Source: Amanita rubescens
Taxonomy: Eukaryota > Basidiomycota > Agaricomycetes > Agaricales > Amanitaceae
Assembly: GCA_015039365.1 (NCBI GenBank)
Contig: WION01000551.1
Coordinates: 1 to 34,366, forward strand
Direction of reading: 5' to 3'
Length of the DNA stretch: 34,366 bases
Part shown: one piece after another, positions 9,468 through 21,200 of the stretch
Numbering within the stretch: the first letter of the stretch is position 1
Layout of the letters: the number at the start of each line of letters is the position of its first letter
Program-made: the position numbers and the translations under genes
Notes under the pieces: model-generated
Told to the model about the DNA's origin: nothing
What the model saw: only the letters and a program-made list of their open reading frames with translations
The model's database searches: none

Positions 9468-9498
9468 CACGTAGCGGGACCTGCGGCACTCGTGCCGC
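9468..9498 (-). repeat. 31-bp inverted terminus, right copy
   Basis: This is the inverted partner of 2119-2149. Its palindrome reads GCGGCAC, two bases, GTGCCGC, so the base pair that differs from the left copy is changed on both sides of the stem. That is the mark of selection on the hairpin or of copying between family members. Confidence 0.7.
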
Positions 9499-9513
9499 CA
9501 TCGATAAGTTTAT

Positions 9514-10155
9514 ATGTGTCTTAGGCATGCGATGCGGTATACAAATGTAGCCAAAAACATACGTTGTGACGCCAACCGTCACACCAACTTCCCCGTCGCC
9601 CCGTCGCTCCCTCTCCCCACAAGTCTCAAAGACTTGTTGTTTGAACTCTTTGGAGTTCTGCCACCAGCCCCAACCGTCAACACCTTCTTTGACCCTTTTG
9701 AAGCCTACAGGATCCCATGGACCCCTCTACTGCCAGGACCACCACGGGCTCCACCAGCCCTCAAACTCTCTTACCTTCCACCGCCTGTCATTTTCGAATG
9801 TCAGGAACCCCCATCACTGCTTCTGGCACCTCTACCTGAAGCGATTACGCTTCCACTCGAAATACCTGGAACGCTTCGAGCGTTGCCAACCGTTGTCATA
9901 CCGGTGCCCCGGCACCAACTCTGCAAACCCTTCCTCCCTCCTCTCTCACTTGAAGCCGACGAGCTTCCACCTGGCACCATAACGACAGGCTTGACCTGTC
10001 TTCACCAAGCATTTCCTAATCACCACTCTCAACGTGTTTGCAAGAACAAACGTAATCCTTGCTACTTCGGCGACCGGATCGCCTACTCTATGCCTCATGT
10101 CCAGGGTGCCTTCTCCATATGGTCCTTCGGGTGCGTCCCTTGGGACGTACATTGA
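9514..10155 (+). CDS. Hypothetical proline-rich protein, 213 codons
   Basis: This open frame encodes a proline- and leucine-rich sequence (for example LPLPTSLKDLLFELFGVLPP and WTPLLPGPPRAPPALKLS) with no recognised domain. A second frame (9566-9982) is open as well. Several perfect short hairpins lie inside (9619-9637 and 9643-9658 among them), and these keep both strands free of stops, so open length alone is weak evidence. The first codons before about 9565 have no special support. Confidence 0.28.
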   Translation: MCLRHAMRYTNVAKNIRCDANRHTNFPVAPSLPLPTSLKDLLFELFGVLPPAPTVNTFFDPFEAYRIPWTPLLPGPPRAPPALKLSYLPPPVIFECQEPPSLLLAPLPEAITLPLEIPGTLRALPTVVIPVPRHQLCKPFLPPLSLEADELPPGTITTGLTCLHQAFPNHHSQRVCKNKRNPCYFGDRIAYSMPHVQGAFSIWSFGCVPWDVH

Positions 10156-10618
10156 ATGATAGGCCTCCCTCACTCTATAAGCTGAAAATCACCATCGAGT
10201 GATTTACCGTATGTCTCTCACCATAGTGTTTACGTTTCTTTTTGTTACGCATCACTCCCCTCATATACGCCCGAAGGCGCCATGCATACCGTGTACAGTC
10301 TCATCTGTCTATTACCTTGCTACCGATTTGAAATTCCTATTATAAAAAAAAAGAAAAAAAGAGAAGGAAGCCACCCGCAAGCTACGCCTATAGCCATTCA
10401 AAGAGTCTCGGCTCCCGAGACTCGAAACACGCCCGAACGAGCTCAGTTGACCCATTCTAAAGCTAGTCCGAGCTCTGCGAAGCCGGACAACCCTCCTAAA
10501 CCTCAGGGATTCAAGATGAGTCCCCGGAATGTTGCTCACAAGCCAATACTGGCTCACAACCCTCAAACCTGTCCCGGAGATGGTCTTACCCATCTTCTGA
10601 CCTTCAATCAGCTCTGGC

Positions 10619-11512
10619 ATGCATGCTAAGGCTGGAGAACAGTCTAAGAAGACCGTTCTGAGTACCAGAGAGCTCCCGAAGGGAAACTCTCGTATCAGCA
10701 TCAAGTCTTCTGGCCGAGCCGTCTCGACTTCCACTCCGAAACGTCAGGATGTTGAGAAACAACCTGGAAAGGCTGAAGTCAATCCTACGAAAGGAACGAA
10801 TGCACTTAAACACCTACCTGCACAGTCTAAGACAGCCTCCTCACTGTCAAGACCCTCGCCCGTCATTATCTCCTCAACTCGCCCTCCTCCGACTCGTCCT
10901 TCCAAAGACAGGGCTTCGACACCTTTCCCTGTAGTCTCGAAACGACGCGCATCGAGCTTCGTAAGTACAAATCACGTAGTAAATATTAATACTATGCACC
11001 GTTTGATGGAGACCCTCTCTCGGGTCTCCAATGAATCTTTTTCACCACCGTCTGGTGAAAACCCGTCTTCTCCTGTTACGGGAGAAGCCACACTATTCGC
11101 TGAATCCAGGGGAGAGCCACCTCACTCTCCCAAAACCCACGAGTGTTTCGCTGAGCGCACTACTCAAATTCAAAGACTCATCGGCGCACGAGTCACAACC
11201 TTTTCCTTTTCGGATGAAATGGAGAAGAAACGGCGGATCTACGATACCGTCGTCAAGATTCAAATCAATAGAAGTGAAGAAAACGTACCTGAAGATACAG
11301 TAGCTGCCACACTGCCATTCTCCACATCCGTTCCCTCGTCCATCCGTCTTGCGCCAACCACATCCACTCGTTCACCTTCGGACGAGTGTTCACCGCCTGT
11401 CAGTGAGGTGGTACCCGGACGACGCATCCTAAGCGTCATCAATAAGATGCGAGTGAATTACTGCGCTCACCTTATACCGGGACTGCTCGAAGACAGTCCC
11501 AACAACCCATAG
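10619..11512 (+). CDS. Hypothetical Ser/Pro/Arg-rich frame, 297 codons
   Basis: This is the longest open frame in the left part of the window. The product would be disordered, rich in Ser, Pro, Thr, Arg and Lys, without a domain or signal peptide. It overlaps two well-formed minus-strand introns (11239-11288 and 11429-11470), and it consists largely of short hairpins whose composition keeps frames open on both strands. I therefore think a real plus-strand protein is less likely than a minus-strand spliced transcript here. Coding status is undecided. Confidence 0.25.
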   Translation: MHAKAGEQSKKTVLSTRELPKGNSRISIKSSGRAVSTSTPKRQDVEKQPGKAEVNPTKGTNALKHLPAQSKTASSLSRPSPVIISSTRPPPTRPSKDRASTPFPVVSKRRASSFVSTNHVVNINTMHRLMETLSRVSNESFSPPSGENPSSPVTGEATLFAESRGEPPHSPKTHECFAERTTQIQRLIGARVTTFSFSDEMEKKRRIYDTVVKIQINRSEENVPEDTVAATLPFSTSVPSSIRLAPTTSTRSPSDECSPPVSEVVPGRRILSVINKMRVNYCAHLIPGLLEDSPNNP

Positions 11513-13322
11513 CTCCTTCGAGGAATGAAGGAGAGCAGCTCGCGAGAGCCGCAGCCTGTATTCGGGAGCGTATGAACTGACGCTCCCTCGCCTGTGACGA
11601 ATCCGTTCGTCATGCTTCAAATGATCCACCTGACGAGGCTGCCGACCCCGAATCGGATTCTAGACGACTGAATACACGAGTCGTCAATAAAGAAATAGAA
11701 GCGAGCGTGATGATACGCTCACCTAAACCTGAAGACTCGGAATACCCTCCGGTACGACCCGATGCTACTCGCCAACAGCTCAAGACCCGGAGAGCGAACG
11801 AGCTCTCCTCTGAGCATTCTGAATCCATCACGCGGCTTCCTGGCCCTGTGTTTGACGAGACGAGCATCCAACGGCAGCGAGAACTGCACGCCGTCAGTAA
11901 CGTGGATATGAGCATGGACACATGCTCACCTCAGGATGTACCCAATACGGCCCTCATGCCGTTATACTCGTCTGCGTCTGCCTACCCTACGCAGGCCTCT
12001 CCATCCTTCCAGTCGAGACCCTGCTTGATTCGCATCGGCTGGTTCGTCCATCCACACAGTCGAGTGTTGAACTCGACTGGCTTCATACATCCCGACAACG
12101 TCCTTGGGATGTCATCAATACGTCAATAACCCGGCGAGTGCCAACGAGTACTCACCTGAGTCTAAGGCCGAATGTACCGAGCCTTCTCCCATCATAACTG
12201 AATCAGGAAGAACTCTGCAATTCGGCCCCCTATTCCCTCAAAAAGCTTCATATCAGCCAAATGGAGCAACAATTCGACAGCGCAACCTGTGGGCTGTCAG
12301 TAACGTGAAAACAAGTGCCGTTTGGTACTCACTCGATTCCCCTGCGGTCCCCCTACCGCGTTCACGTATACCAGCCGATCCACAGCTGGTTCCTCCAATC
12401 CTTCAGCTGAATGTCCAGCTGAAACCTTCGGAGCTTCCCCATGTCTTGAGACCCGAAGTTCCCAACGATATCCTTCGGATATCGTTAATGCTAAGTTCGA
12501 CTTGAGTGCCAACTGGTACTCGCCTCAACCCGTGGTGGTACTCACACCGCATATGCCCAAACGCACCAGCCAAGCTGTTGCTTTCGCCCTTTGCTGTAGT
12601 CGTGGCATGTTGTTGAGAATGATGTGGGTCCTCCGTGTCATTACCTTCTGTGCAATCAGGAATCGCGAGGCCGAAGAGACGGAGTACACAATCATCCACG
12701 AGTACATTGAGGACGACGAGGCTCCCACCTCAGCCCCTCCTTATGCCTACATCGACGCCAAGACCACCACGAGCCCATACTTCCGCCTGAGCCTTTGTGG
12801 TGGGCGGAAACTCCTGGTTCTGCGTGCGTCGAACGTATTTGGTGCGCCCGCTGTAAACCGCCCTAAGTAGCGGTCATCTGGAGACGACAAATCTGTTTTG
12901 TCATCAATAAAACAAATTATACGGGTGACAACCGCTCACTCTTAAGTCGCGCAGTACGAATACTGCCCACACCATTCAACTTCCTTCGCATCAGCCACTT
13001 GAGGCTACGACGATCAAATATCGACGTTTCCCGATTTACAAGCACTCTGACGAGGTCGCCACGTCATCGCCACTCTCTCGTCTCCCTTGTTGTTCATCCT
13101 CTTGTGGTATTTGCGAATTGATTCGGAGGGCTAAATCCGAGCCCTCCACACACGTAAATGTGTAAATTATGAATATATTATATCAACTATATGAAATAAC
13201 GACATTGAATTATATATGACTCAAATTAATCAACTTACTTGGAAGGACTCGCCAGAGTCTCCACAAATCTAATCCTAACTTCCCTCTTCTTGTAAGAAAG
13301 GAAGGAACTCGTGACGAGTTAG

Positions 13323-14124
13323 ATTCATCGCGATCCAAGAAAATCGGAGAGTTCCAACGAACTCTCCAAGTAATCATTGAGGATTCAATTCTGAGTCCTC
13401 GTCCATTCTACACACTCTGGATCATTGCGCTAGTGCATCTCGCAGTCAATACGAGCAGAATAGAGAAATAAAGAGAAAAGGAGACTTACATATCCTCGTA
13501 GTCTCCACCCCTTCTCCCTCTCTAATTCCATCTGCCTTCCTGGCCCTCGCACGCACTTGTTTCTGCATCGATCCAACGAGCGAGAGGTCGACGCGGAGTC
13601 CCGCCCTCGAGACCGACAATCGTCCAGGTCTCAAATAAATCCTCGAAAGGACTCGTACTGAGTCCTCCCACCTCTTAACGTCCGACAAGCCGGGATAGCT
13701 GCGCCTGTGCAATGCAGTTAATACGAATCAAAATGAGCGGAAAACGAGAACGCACCCGCTTCCAAAGCTGCTCTCTCGCAGTCTACCCCGTCTACTCCCT
13801 CTCCCGGCCGTAAGCCAATCACAACGGACAAAACGGCGACGCTACAACGTCGTCAATAAATCATTATTCCCGGGTATAAGAAACTTACCTATTTATACCC
13901 TTAACCTCGTATGGGAACTCGAACTCATACGAGAGTTCCCGCAATTGCTATCCGACGCCCGTTTTTTCCTTCTTGAAGGGGAAGAGGCGCTGGGCGTGTA
14001 GTGATAATCAAATCATTCAAGACGATGGAGAGTTCAAACGAACTCTCCGAATATTTACAATCGGGATTCGAATGAGTCTCTTCCTCTGGACAACTAACGG
14101 ACGGCCAGTTTAAGACACTGCGCC
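13323..14124 (-). repeat. Diverged tandem duplication of exon-intron blocks
   Basis: The blocks at 13323-13429 and 14007-14123 align through a shared 8-bp-stem hairpin (GGAGAGTT...AACTCTCC), a following GGATTC and TGAGTC, and a 3' intron edge with TGCGC. The block ending at 13704 shares the same intron edge. This suggests that the minus-strand transcript grew by tandem duplication of a unit of about 0.4-0.7 kb. Confidence 0.55.
13906..13940. repeat. Interleaved stems (H-type pseudoknot geometry)
   Basis: CTCGTATG (13906-13913) pairs with CATACGAG (13926-13933), and GGGAACTC (13913-13920) pairs with GAGTTCCC (13933-13940). The two 8-bp stems interleave and share their boundary bases. They lie about 20 bases upstream, in the minus sense, of the donor at 13888. 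Confidence 0.8.
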
Positions 14125-14607
14125 TATACGACGCATTTATTATAAACATGGGAGCAAAGAGAATCACAGGGTTTACCTAGTCCCGAAGCTGCGCACACTG
14201 CGGCAGCATGCTGGCTCCAGCCCTCGCATTTCGGCCGCGTTCTGCTGAAAGAGAGAGGGTCGACCCTAAGTCTCGTGCGTGGAAGTGATGGGCGACCCAT
14301 AGTCTTTCCATCACCTCCCTCTCGCCTATCGTCCGTTGGCAGGAAAACCGATAGGGGCTCACTTCTGAGTCCCAGGAAACGATAAGTGAAGCTGTGAAAG
14401 CAGTCAGCCGAGGAAACGAGAGAGCGATAAGGAAAACGCACCATCAAGATCCTTCTCGTTCACCTGTGCCCGTCATCGCACCTCCTAAGCTCCCTCATCC
14501 GTCGATAACGCCGTATTGGATTCTCGGTGTGCTCCTGAAGTTGGAGCTCCCTTCCCGCCTTGGATTGTTGCAAGAGCCCGCGACTCGCGGGCGTCACATG
14601 ACTACCA

Positions 14608-15203
14608 TCGGAGTTTGATTATAATGATAACCTCTGTCGTAATACTTATTACTATAGCAACAACAAACAACCACCACCTTTTGGTGATCTGTCAAGCAAT
14701 ATTAGTGGTGTGAATACTGCTTGTCTACCATCACCACAAGTGCTGTTTTAATGCACTTAACATGCACCTGCCTACACAACAATGATTGCTGGGTGCTCCC
14801 ACCACTAAAGTACTACCTACTCCCCACTGTCTACCACTATAGAGTCACCATTGGTGCTACCACCACAGCCACTCACTGAGTACTAACAGGTACAACCTTT
14901 TGTTGCCCTCATCATCTCCATCACTGTGTTTGGATTTGGTTCTATTCCCATGGAGTAGCACAAGTAGTAATTACTACTAATTAGTCTATCTGAACAGTGC
15001 AAGTCAGTTTGAGGCTAGTAGTACAGGTACCACATTGAGCTACTGTATGGTTACTACTATTTTTGACCGATACACTAGTAATTACTGGTACCATTACTGT
15101 CTCTACCAGAACTTGTGCAGCAACTATGACCACAATGGTCCACTACAACTGCCACCCCCTTGCCACCACTACTGACTCAAAAGGGCTATCATTGTCTACT
15201 CAT
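14608..15203 (+). repeat. Left outer arm
   Basis: This arm is about 596 bp and reverse-complementary to 25951-26533. The few differences are small indels in which the left arm is longer: seven bases near 14645, three near 14700 and single bases near 15030 and 15090. It has no open frame of note. It passes into the array through CATTGGGGGTGT, exactly as the right arm does. Confidence 0.9.
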
Positions 15204-18200
15204 TGGGGGTGTACCCCTGCAGTTCCCTAGTGTCCTGTCGTCCACCAGGGTACATCGGGGGTGTACCCCTGCAGTTCCCTAGTGTCCTGTCGTCCACCAG
15301 GGTACATCGGGGGTGTACCCCTGCAGTTCCCTAGTGTCCTGTCGTCCACCAGGGTACATCGGGGGTGTACCCCTGCAGTTCCCTAGTGTCCTGTCGTCCA
15401 CCAGGGTACATCGGGGGTGTACCCCTGCAGTTCCCTAGTGTCCTGTCGTCCACCAGGGTACATCGGGGTGTACCCCTGCAGTTCCCTAGTGTCCTGTCGT
15501 CCACCAGGGTACATCGGGGGTGTACCCCTGCAGTTCCCTAGTGTCCTGTCGTCCACCAGGGTACATCGGGGGTGTACCCCTGCAGTTCCCTAGTGTCCTG
15601 TCGTCCACCAGGGTACATCGGGGGTGTACCCCTGCAGTTCCCTAGTGTCCTGTCGTCCACCAGGGTACATCGGGGGTGTACCCCTGCAGTTCCCTAGTGT
15701 CCTGTCGTCCACCAGGGTACATCGGGGGTGTACCCCTGCAGTTCCCTAGTGTCCTGTCGTCCACCAGGGTACATCGGGGGTGTACCCCTGCAGTTCCCTA
15801 GTGTCCTGTCGTCCACCAGGGTACATCGGGGGTGTACCCCTGCAGTTCCCTAGTGTCCTGTCGTCCACCAGGGTACATCGGGGGTGTACCCCTGCAGTTC
15901 CCTAGTGTCCTGTCGTCCACCAGGGTACATCGGGGGTGTACCCCTGCAGTTCCCTAGTGTCCTGTCGTCCACCAGGGTACATCGGGGGTGTACCCCTGCA
16001 GTTCCCTAGTGTCCTGTCGTCCACCAGGGTACATCGGGGGTGTACCCCTGCAGTTCCCTAGTGTCCTGTCGTCCACCAGGGTACATCGGGGGTGTACCCC
16101 TGCAGTTCCCTAGTGTCCTGTCGTCCACCAGGGTACATCGGGGGTGTACCCCTGCAGTTCCCTAGTGTCCTGTCGTCCACCAGGGTACATCGGGGGTGTA
16201 CCCCTGCAGTTCCCTAGTGTCCTGTCGTCCACCAGGGTACATCGGGGGTGTACCCCTGCAGTTCCCTAGTGTCCTGTCGTCCACCAGGGTACATCGGGGG
16301 TGTACCCCTGCAGTTCCCTAGTGTCCTGTCGTCCACCAGGGTACATCGGGGGTGTACCCCTGCAGTTCCCTAGTGTCCTGTCGTCCACCAGGGTACATCG
16401 GGGTGTACCCCTGCAGTTCCCTAGTGTCCTGTCGTCCACCAGGGTACATCGGGGGTGTACCCCTGCAGTTCCCTAGTGTCCTGTCGTCCACCAGGGTACA
16501 TCGGGGGTGTACCCCTGCAGTTCCCTAGTGTCCTGTCGTCCACCAGGGTACATCGGGGGTGTACCCCTGCAGTTCCCTAGTGTCCTGTCGTCCACCAGGG
16601 TACATCGGGGGTGTACCCCTGCAGTTCCCTAGTGTCCTGTCGTCCACCAGGGTACATCGGGGGTGTACCCCTGCAGTTCCCTAGTGTCCTGTCGTCCACC
16701 AGGGTACATCGGGGGTGTACCCCTGCAGTTCCCTAGTGTCCTGTCGTCCACCAGGGTACATCGGGGGTGTACCCCTGCAGTTCCCTAGTGTCCTGTCGTC
16801 CACCAGGGTACATCGGGGGTGTACCCCTGCAGTTCCCTAGTGTCCTGTCGTCCACCAGGGTACATCGGGGGTGTACCCCTGCAGTTCCCTAGTGTCCTGT
16901 CGTCCACCAGGGTACATCGGGGGTGTACCCCTGCAGTTCCCTAGTGTCCTGTCGTCCACCAGGGTACATCGGGGGTGTACCCCTGCAGTTCCCTAGTGTC
17001 CTGTCGTCCACCAGGGTACATCGGGGGTGTACCCCTGCAGTTCCCTAGTGTCCTGTCGTCCACCAGGGTACATCGGGGGTGTACCCCTGCAGTTCCCTAG
17101 TGTCCTGTCGTCCACCAGGGTACATCGGGGGTGTACCCCTGCAGTTCCCTAGTGTCCTGTCGTCCACCAGGGTACATCGGGGGTGTACCCCTGCAGTTCC
17201 CTAGTGTCCTGTCGTCCACCAGGGTACATCGGGGGTGTACCCCTGCAGTTCCCTAGTGTCCTGTCGTCCACCAGGGTACATCGGGGGTGTACCCCTGCAG
17301 TTCCCTAGTGTCCTGTCGTCCACCAGGGTACATCGGGGGTGTACCCCTGCAGTTCCCTAGTGTCCTGTCGTCCACCAGGGTACATCGGGGGTGTACCCCT
17401 GCAGTTCCCTAGTGTCCTGTCGTCCACCAGGGTACATCGGGGGTGTACCCCTGCAGTTCCCTAGTGTCCTGTCGTCCACCAGGGTACATCGGGGGTGTAC
17501 CCCTGCAGTTCCCTAGTGTCCTGTCGTCCACCAGGGTACATCGGGGGTGTACCCCTGCAGTTCCCTAGTGTCCTGTCGTCCACCAGGGTACATCGGGGGT
17601 GTACCCCTGCAGTTCCCTAGTGTCCTGTCGTCCACCAGGGTACATCGGGGGTGTACCCCTGCAGTTCCCTAGTGTCCTGTCGTCCACCAGGGTACATCGG
17701 GGGTGTACCCCTGCAGTTCCCTAGTGTCCTGTCGTCCACCAGGGTACATCGGGGGTGTACCCCTGCAGTTCCCTAGTGTCCTGTCGTCCACCAGGGTACA
17801 TCGGGGGTGTACCCCTGCAGTTCCCTAGTGTCCTGTCGTCCACCAGGGTACATCGGGGGTGTACCCCTGCAGTTCCCTAGTGTCCTGTCGTCCACCAGGG
17901 TACATCGGGGGTGTACCCCTGCAGTTCCCTAGTGTCCTGTCGTCCACCAGGGTACATCGGGGGTGTACCCCTGCAGTTCCCTAGTGTCCTGTCGTCCACC
18001 AGGGTACATCGGGGGTGTACCCCTGCAGTTCCCTAGTGTCCTGTCGTCCACCAGGGTACATCGGGGGTGTACCCCTGCAGTTCCCTAGTGTCCTGTCGTC
18101 CACCAGGGTACATCGGGGGTGTACCCCTGCAGTTCCCTAGTGTCCTGTCGTCCACCAGGGTACATCGGGGGTGTACCCCTGCAGTTCCCTAGTGTCCTGT

Positions 18201-21200
18201 CGTCCACCAGGGTACATCGGGGGTGTACCCCTGCAGTTCCCTAGTGTCCTGTCGTCCACCAGGGTACATCGGGGGTGTACCCCTGCAGTTCCCTAGTGTC
18301 CTGTCGTCCACCAGGGTACATCGGGGGTGTACCCCTGCAGTTCCCTAGTGTCCTGTCGTCCACCAGGGTACATCGGGGGTGTACCCCTGCAGTTCCCTAG
18401 TGTCCTGTCGTCCACCAGGGTACATCGGGGGTGTACCCCTGCAGTTCCCTAGTGTCCTGTCGTCCACCAGGGTACATCGGGGGTGTACCCCTGCAGTTCC
18501 CTAGTGTCCTGTCGTCCACCAGGGTACATCGGGGGTGTACCCCTGCAGTTCCCTAGTGTCCTGTCGTCCACCAGGGTACATCGGGGGTGTACCCCTGCAG
18601 TTCCCTAGTGTCCTGTCGTCCACCAGGGTACATCGGGGGTGTACCCCTGCAGTTCCCTAGTGTCCTGTCGTCCACCAGGGTACATCGGGGGTGTACCCCT
18701 GCAGTTCCCTAGTGTCCTGTCGTCCACCAGGGTACATCGGGGGTGTACCCCTGCAGTTCCCTAGTGTCCTGTCGTCCACCAGGGTACATCGGGGGTGTAC
18801 CCCTGCAGTTCCCTAGTGTCCTGTCGTCCACCAGGGTACATCGGGGGTGTACCCCTGCAGTTCCCTAGTGTCCTGTCGTCCACCAGGGTACATCGGGGTG
18901 TACCCCTGCAGTTCCCTAGTGTCCTGTCGTCCACCAGGGTACATCGGGGGTGTACCCCTGCAGTTCCCTAGTGTCCTGTCGTCCACCAGGGTACATCGGG
19001 GGTGTACCCCTGCAGTTCCCTAGTGTCCTGTCGTCCACCAGGGTACATCGGGGGTGTACCCCTGCAGTTCCCTAGTGTCCTGTCGTCCACCAGGGTACAT
19101 CGGGGGTGTACCCCTGCAGTTCCCTAGTGTCCTGTCGTCCACCAGGGTACATCGGGGGTGTACCCCTGCAGTTCCCTAGTGTCCTGTCGTCCACCAGGGT
19201 ACATCGGGGGTGTACCCCTGCAGTTCCCTAGTGTCCTGTCGTCCACCAGGGTACATCGGGGGTGTACCCCTGCAGTTCCCTAGTGTCCTGTCGTCCACCA
19301 GGGTACATCGGGGGTGTACCCCTGCAGTTCCCTAGTGTCCTGTCGTCCACCAGGGTACATCGGGGGTGTACCCCTGCAGTTCCCTAGTGTCCTGTCGTCC
19401 ACCAGGGTACATCGGGGGTGTACCCCTGCAGTTCCCTAGTGTCCTGTCGTCCACCAGGGTACATCGGGGGTGTACCCCTGCAGTTCCCTAGTGTCCTGTC
19501 GTCCACCAGGGTACATCGGGGGTGTACCCCTGCAGTTCCCTAGTGTCCTGTCGTCCACCAGGGTACATCGGGGGTGTACCCCTGCAGTTCCCTAGTGTCC
19601 TGTCGTCCACCAGGGTACATCGGGGGTGTACCCCTGCAGTTCCCTAGTGTCCTGTCGTCCACCAGGGTACATCGGGGGTGTACCCCTGCAGTTCCCTAGT
19701 GTCCTGTCGTCCACCAGGGTACATCGGGGGTGTACCCCTGCAGTTCCCTAGTGTCCTGTCGTCCACCAGGGTACATCGGGGGTGTACCCCTGCAGTTCCC
19801 TAGTGTCCTGTCGTCCACCAGGGTACATCGGGGGTGTACCCCTGCAGTTCCCTAGTGTCCTGTCGTCCACCAGGGTACATCGGGGGTGTACCCCTGCAGT
19901 TCCCTAGTGTCCTGTCGTCCACCAGGGTACATCGGGGGTGTACCCCTGCAGTTCCCTAGTGTCCTGTCGTCCACCAGGGTACATCGGGGGTGTACCCCTG
20001 CAGTTCCCTAGTGTCCTGTCGTCCACCAGGGTACATCGGGGGTGTACCCCTGCAGTTCCCTAGTGTCCTGTCGTCCACCAGGGTACATCGGGGGTGTACC
20101 CCTGCAGTTCCCTAGTGTCCTGTCGTCCACCAGGGTACATCGGGGGTGTACCCCTGCAGTTCCCTAGTGTCCTGTCGTCCACCAGGGTACATCGGGGGTG
20201 TACCCCTGCAGTTCCCTAGTGTCCTGTCGTCCACCAGGGTACATCGGGGGTGTACCCCTGCAGTTCCCTAGTGTCCTGTCGTCCACCAGGGTACATCGGG
20301 GGTGTACCCCTGCAGTTCCCTAGTGTCCTGTCGTCCACCAGGGTACATCGGGGGTGTACCCCTGCAGTTCCCTAGTGTCCTGTCGTCCACCAGGGTACAT
20401 CGGGGGTGTACCCCTGCAGTTCCCTAGTGTCCTGTCGTCCACCAGGGTACATCGGGGGTGTACCCCTGCAGTTCCCTAGTGTCCTGTCGTCCACCAGGGT
20501 ACATCGGGGGTGTACCCCTGCAGTTCCCTAGTGTCCTGTCGTCCACCAGGGTACATCGGGGGTGTACCCCTGCAGTTCCCTAGTGTCCTGTCGTCCACCA
20601 GGGTACATCGGGGGTGTACCCCTGCAGTTCCCTAGTGTCCTGTCGTCCACCAGGGTACATCGGGGGTGTACCCCTGCAGTTCCCTAGTGTCCTGTCGTCC
20701 ACCAGGGTACATCGGGGGTGTACCCCTGCAGTTCCCTAGTGTCCTGTCGTCCACCAGGGTACATCGGGGGTGTACCCCTGCAGTTCCCTAGTGTCCTGTC
20801 GTCCACCAGGGTACATCGGGGTGTACCCCTGCAGTTCCCTAGTGTCCTGTCGTCCACCAGGGTACATCGGGGGTGTACCCCTGCAGTTCCCTAGTGTCCT
20901 GTCGTCCACCAGGGTACATCGGGGTGTACCCCTGCAGTTCCCTAGTGTCCTGTCGTCCACCAGGGTACATCGGGGGTGTACCCCTGCAGTTCCCTAGTGT
21001 CCTGTCGTCCACCAGGGTACATCGGGGGTGTACCCTGCAGTTCCCTAGTGTCCTGTCGTCCACCAGGGTACATCGGGGGTGTACCCCTGCAGTTCCCTAG
21101 TGTCCTGTCGTCCACCAGGGTACATCGGGGGTGTACCCCTGCAGTTCCCTAGTGTCCTGTCGTCCACCAGGGTACATCGGGGGTGTACCCCTGCAGTTCC

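Larger units (their letters stand above)
11239..14463 (-). other. Candidate multi-intron minus-strand transcript
   Basis: Thirteen intron-like segments lie in one orientation: 14392-14441 (or to 14463), 14124-14176, 13842-13888, 13705-13755, 13430-13489, 12893-12939, 12473-12523, 12287-12332, 12103-12155, 11884-11929, 11668-11722, 11429-11470 and 11239-11288. Donors are GTRAGY-like (GTAAGT, GTGAGC, GTGAGT, GTGCGT, GTACGT, one GCGAGT). Twelve have a YTRAY branch site (TTGAC, TTGAT, TTAAC or CTGAC) a few bases before AG. Open frames continue across some junctions (13841-13756 into 13704-13490, about 100 codons), but stops occur across others. It may therefore be a decayed protein gene or a non-coding spliced RNA. 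The product is not recognised. A further GTAAGT donor at 13238 has no clear acceptor. Confidence 0.6.
7537..14607. repeat. Dense short-hairpin field
   Basis: Perfect stems of 6-10 bp with loops of 1-13 bases recur every few tens of bases, most densely at 9.6-10.2 and 10.9-14.6 kb. Examples: 9619-9637, 11008-11029, 11039-11061 (9 bp), 11479-11500, 11564-11587 (8 bp), 11595-11612, 11663-11685, 12057-12079 (9 bp), 12464-12486 (10 bp), 13125-13147 (8 bp), 13306-13320, 13346-13367 (8 bp), 13872-13900 (8 bp), 14027-14048 (8 bp) and 14576-14592. Stem sequences differ, so this is not one repeated hairpin. A stretch at 12.6-12.87 kb has few. The field ends where the foldback element starts. Confidence 0.75.

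Noticed and set aside
11421..12910. Integron attC-like or histone-type 3' hairpins before CAATAA
   Set aside because: Hairpin followed by TCAATAA on the plus strand recurs, but read on the minus strand it is explained better as branch site plus 3' splice site of introns.
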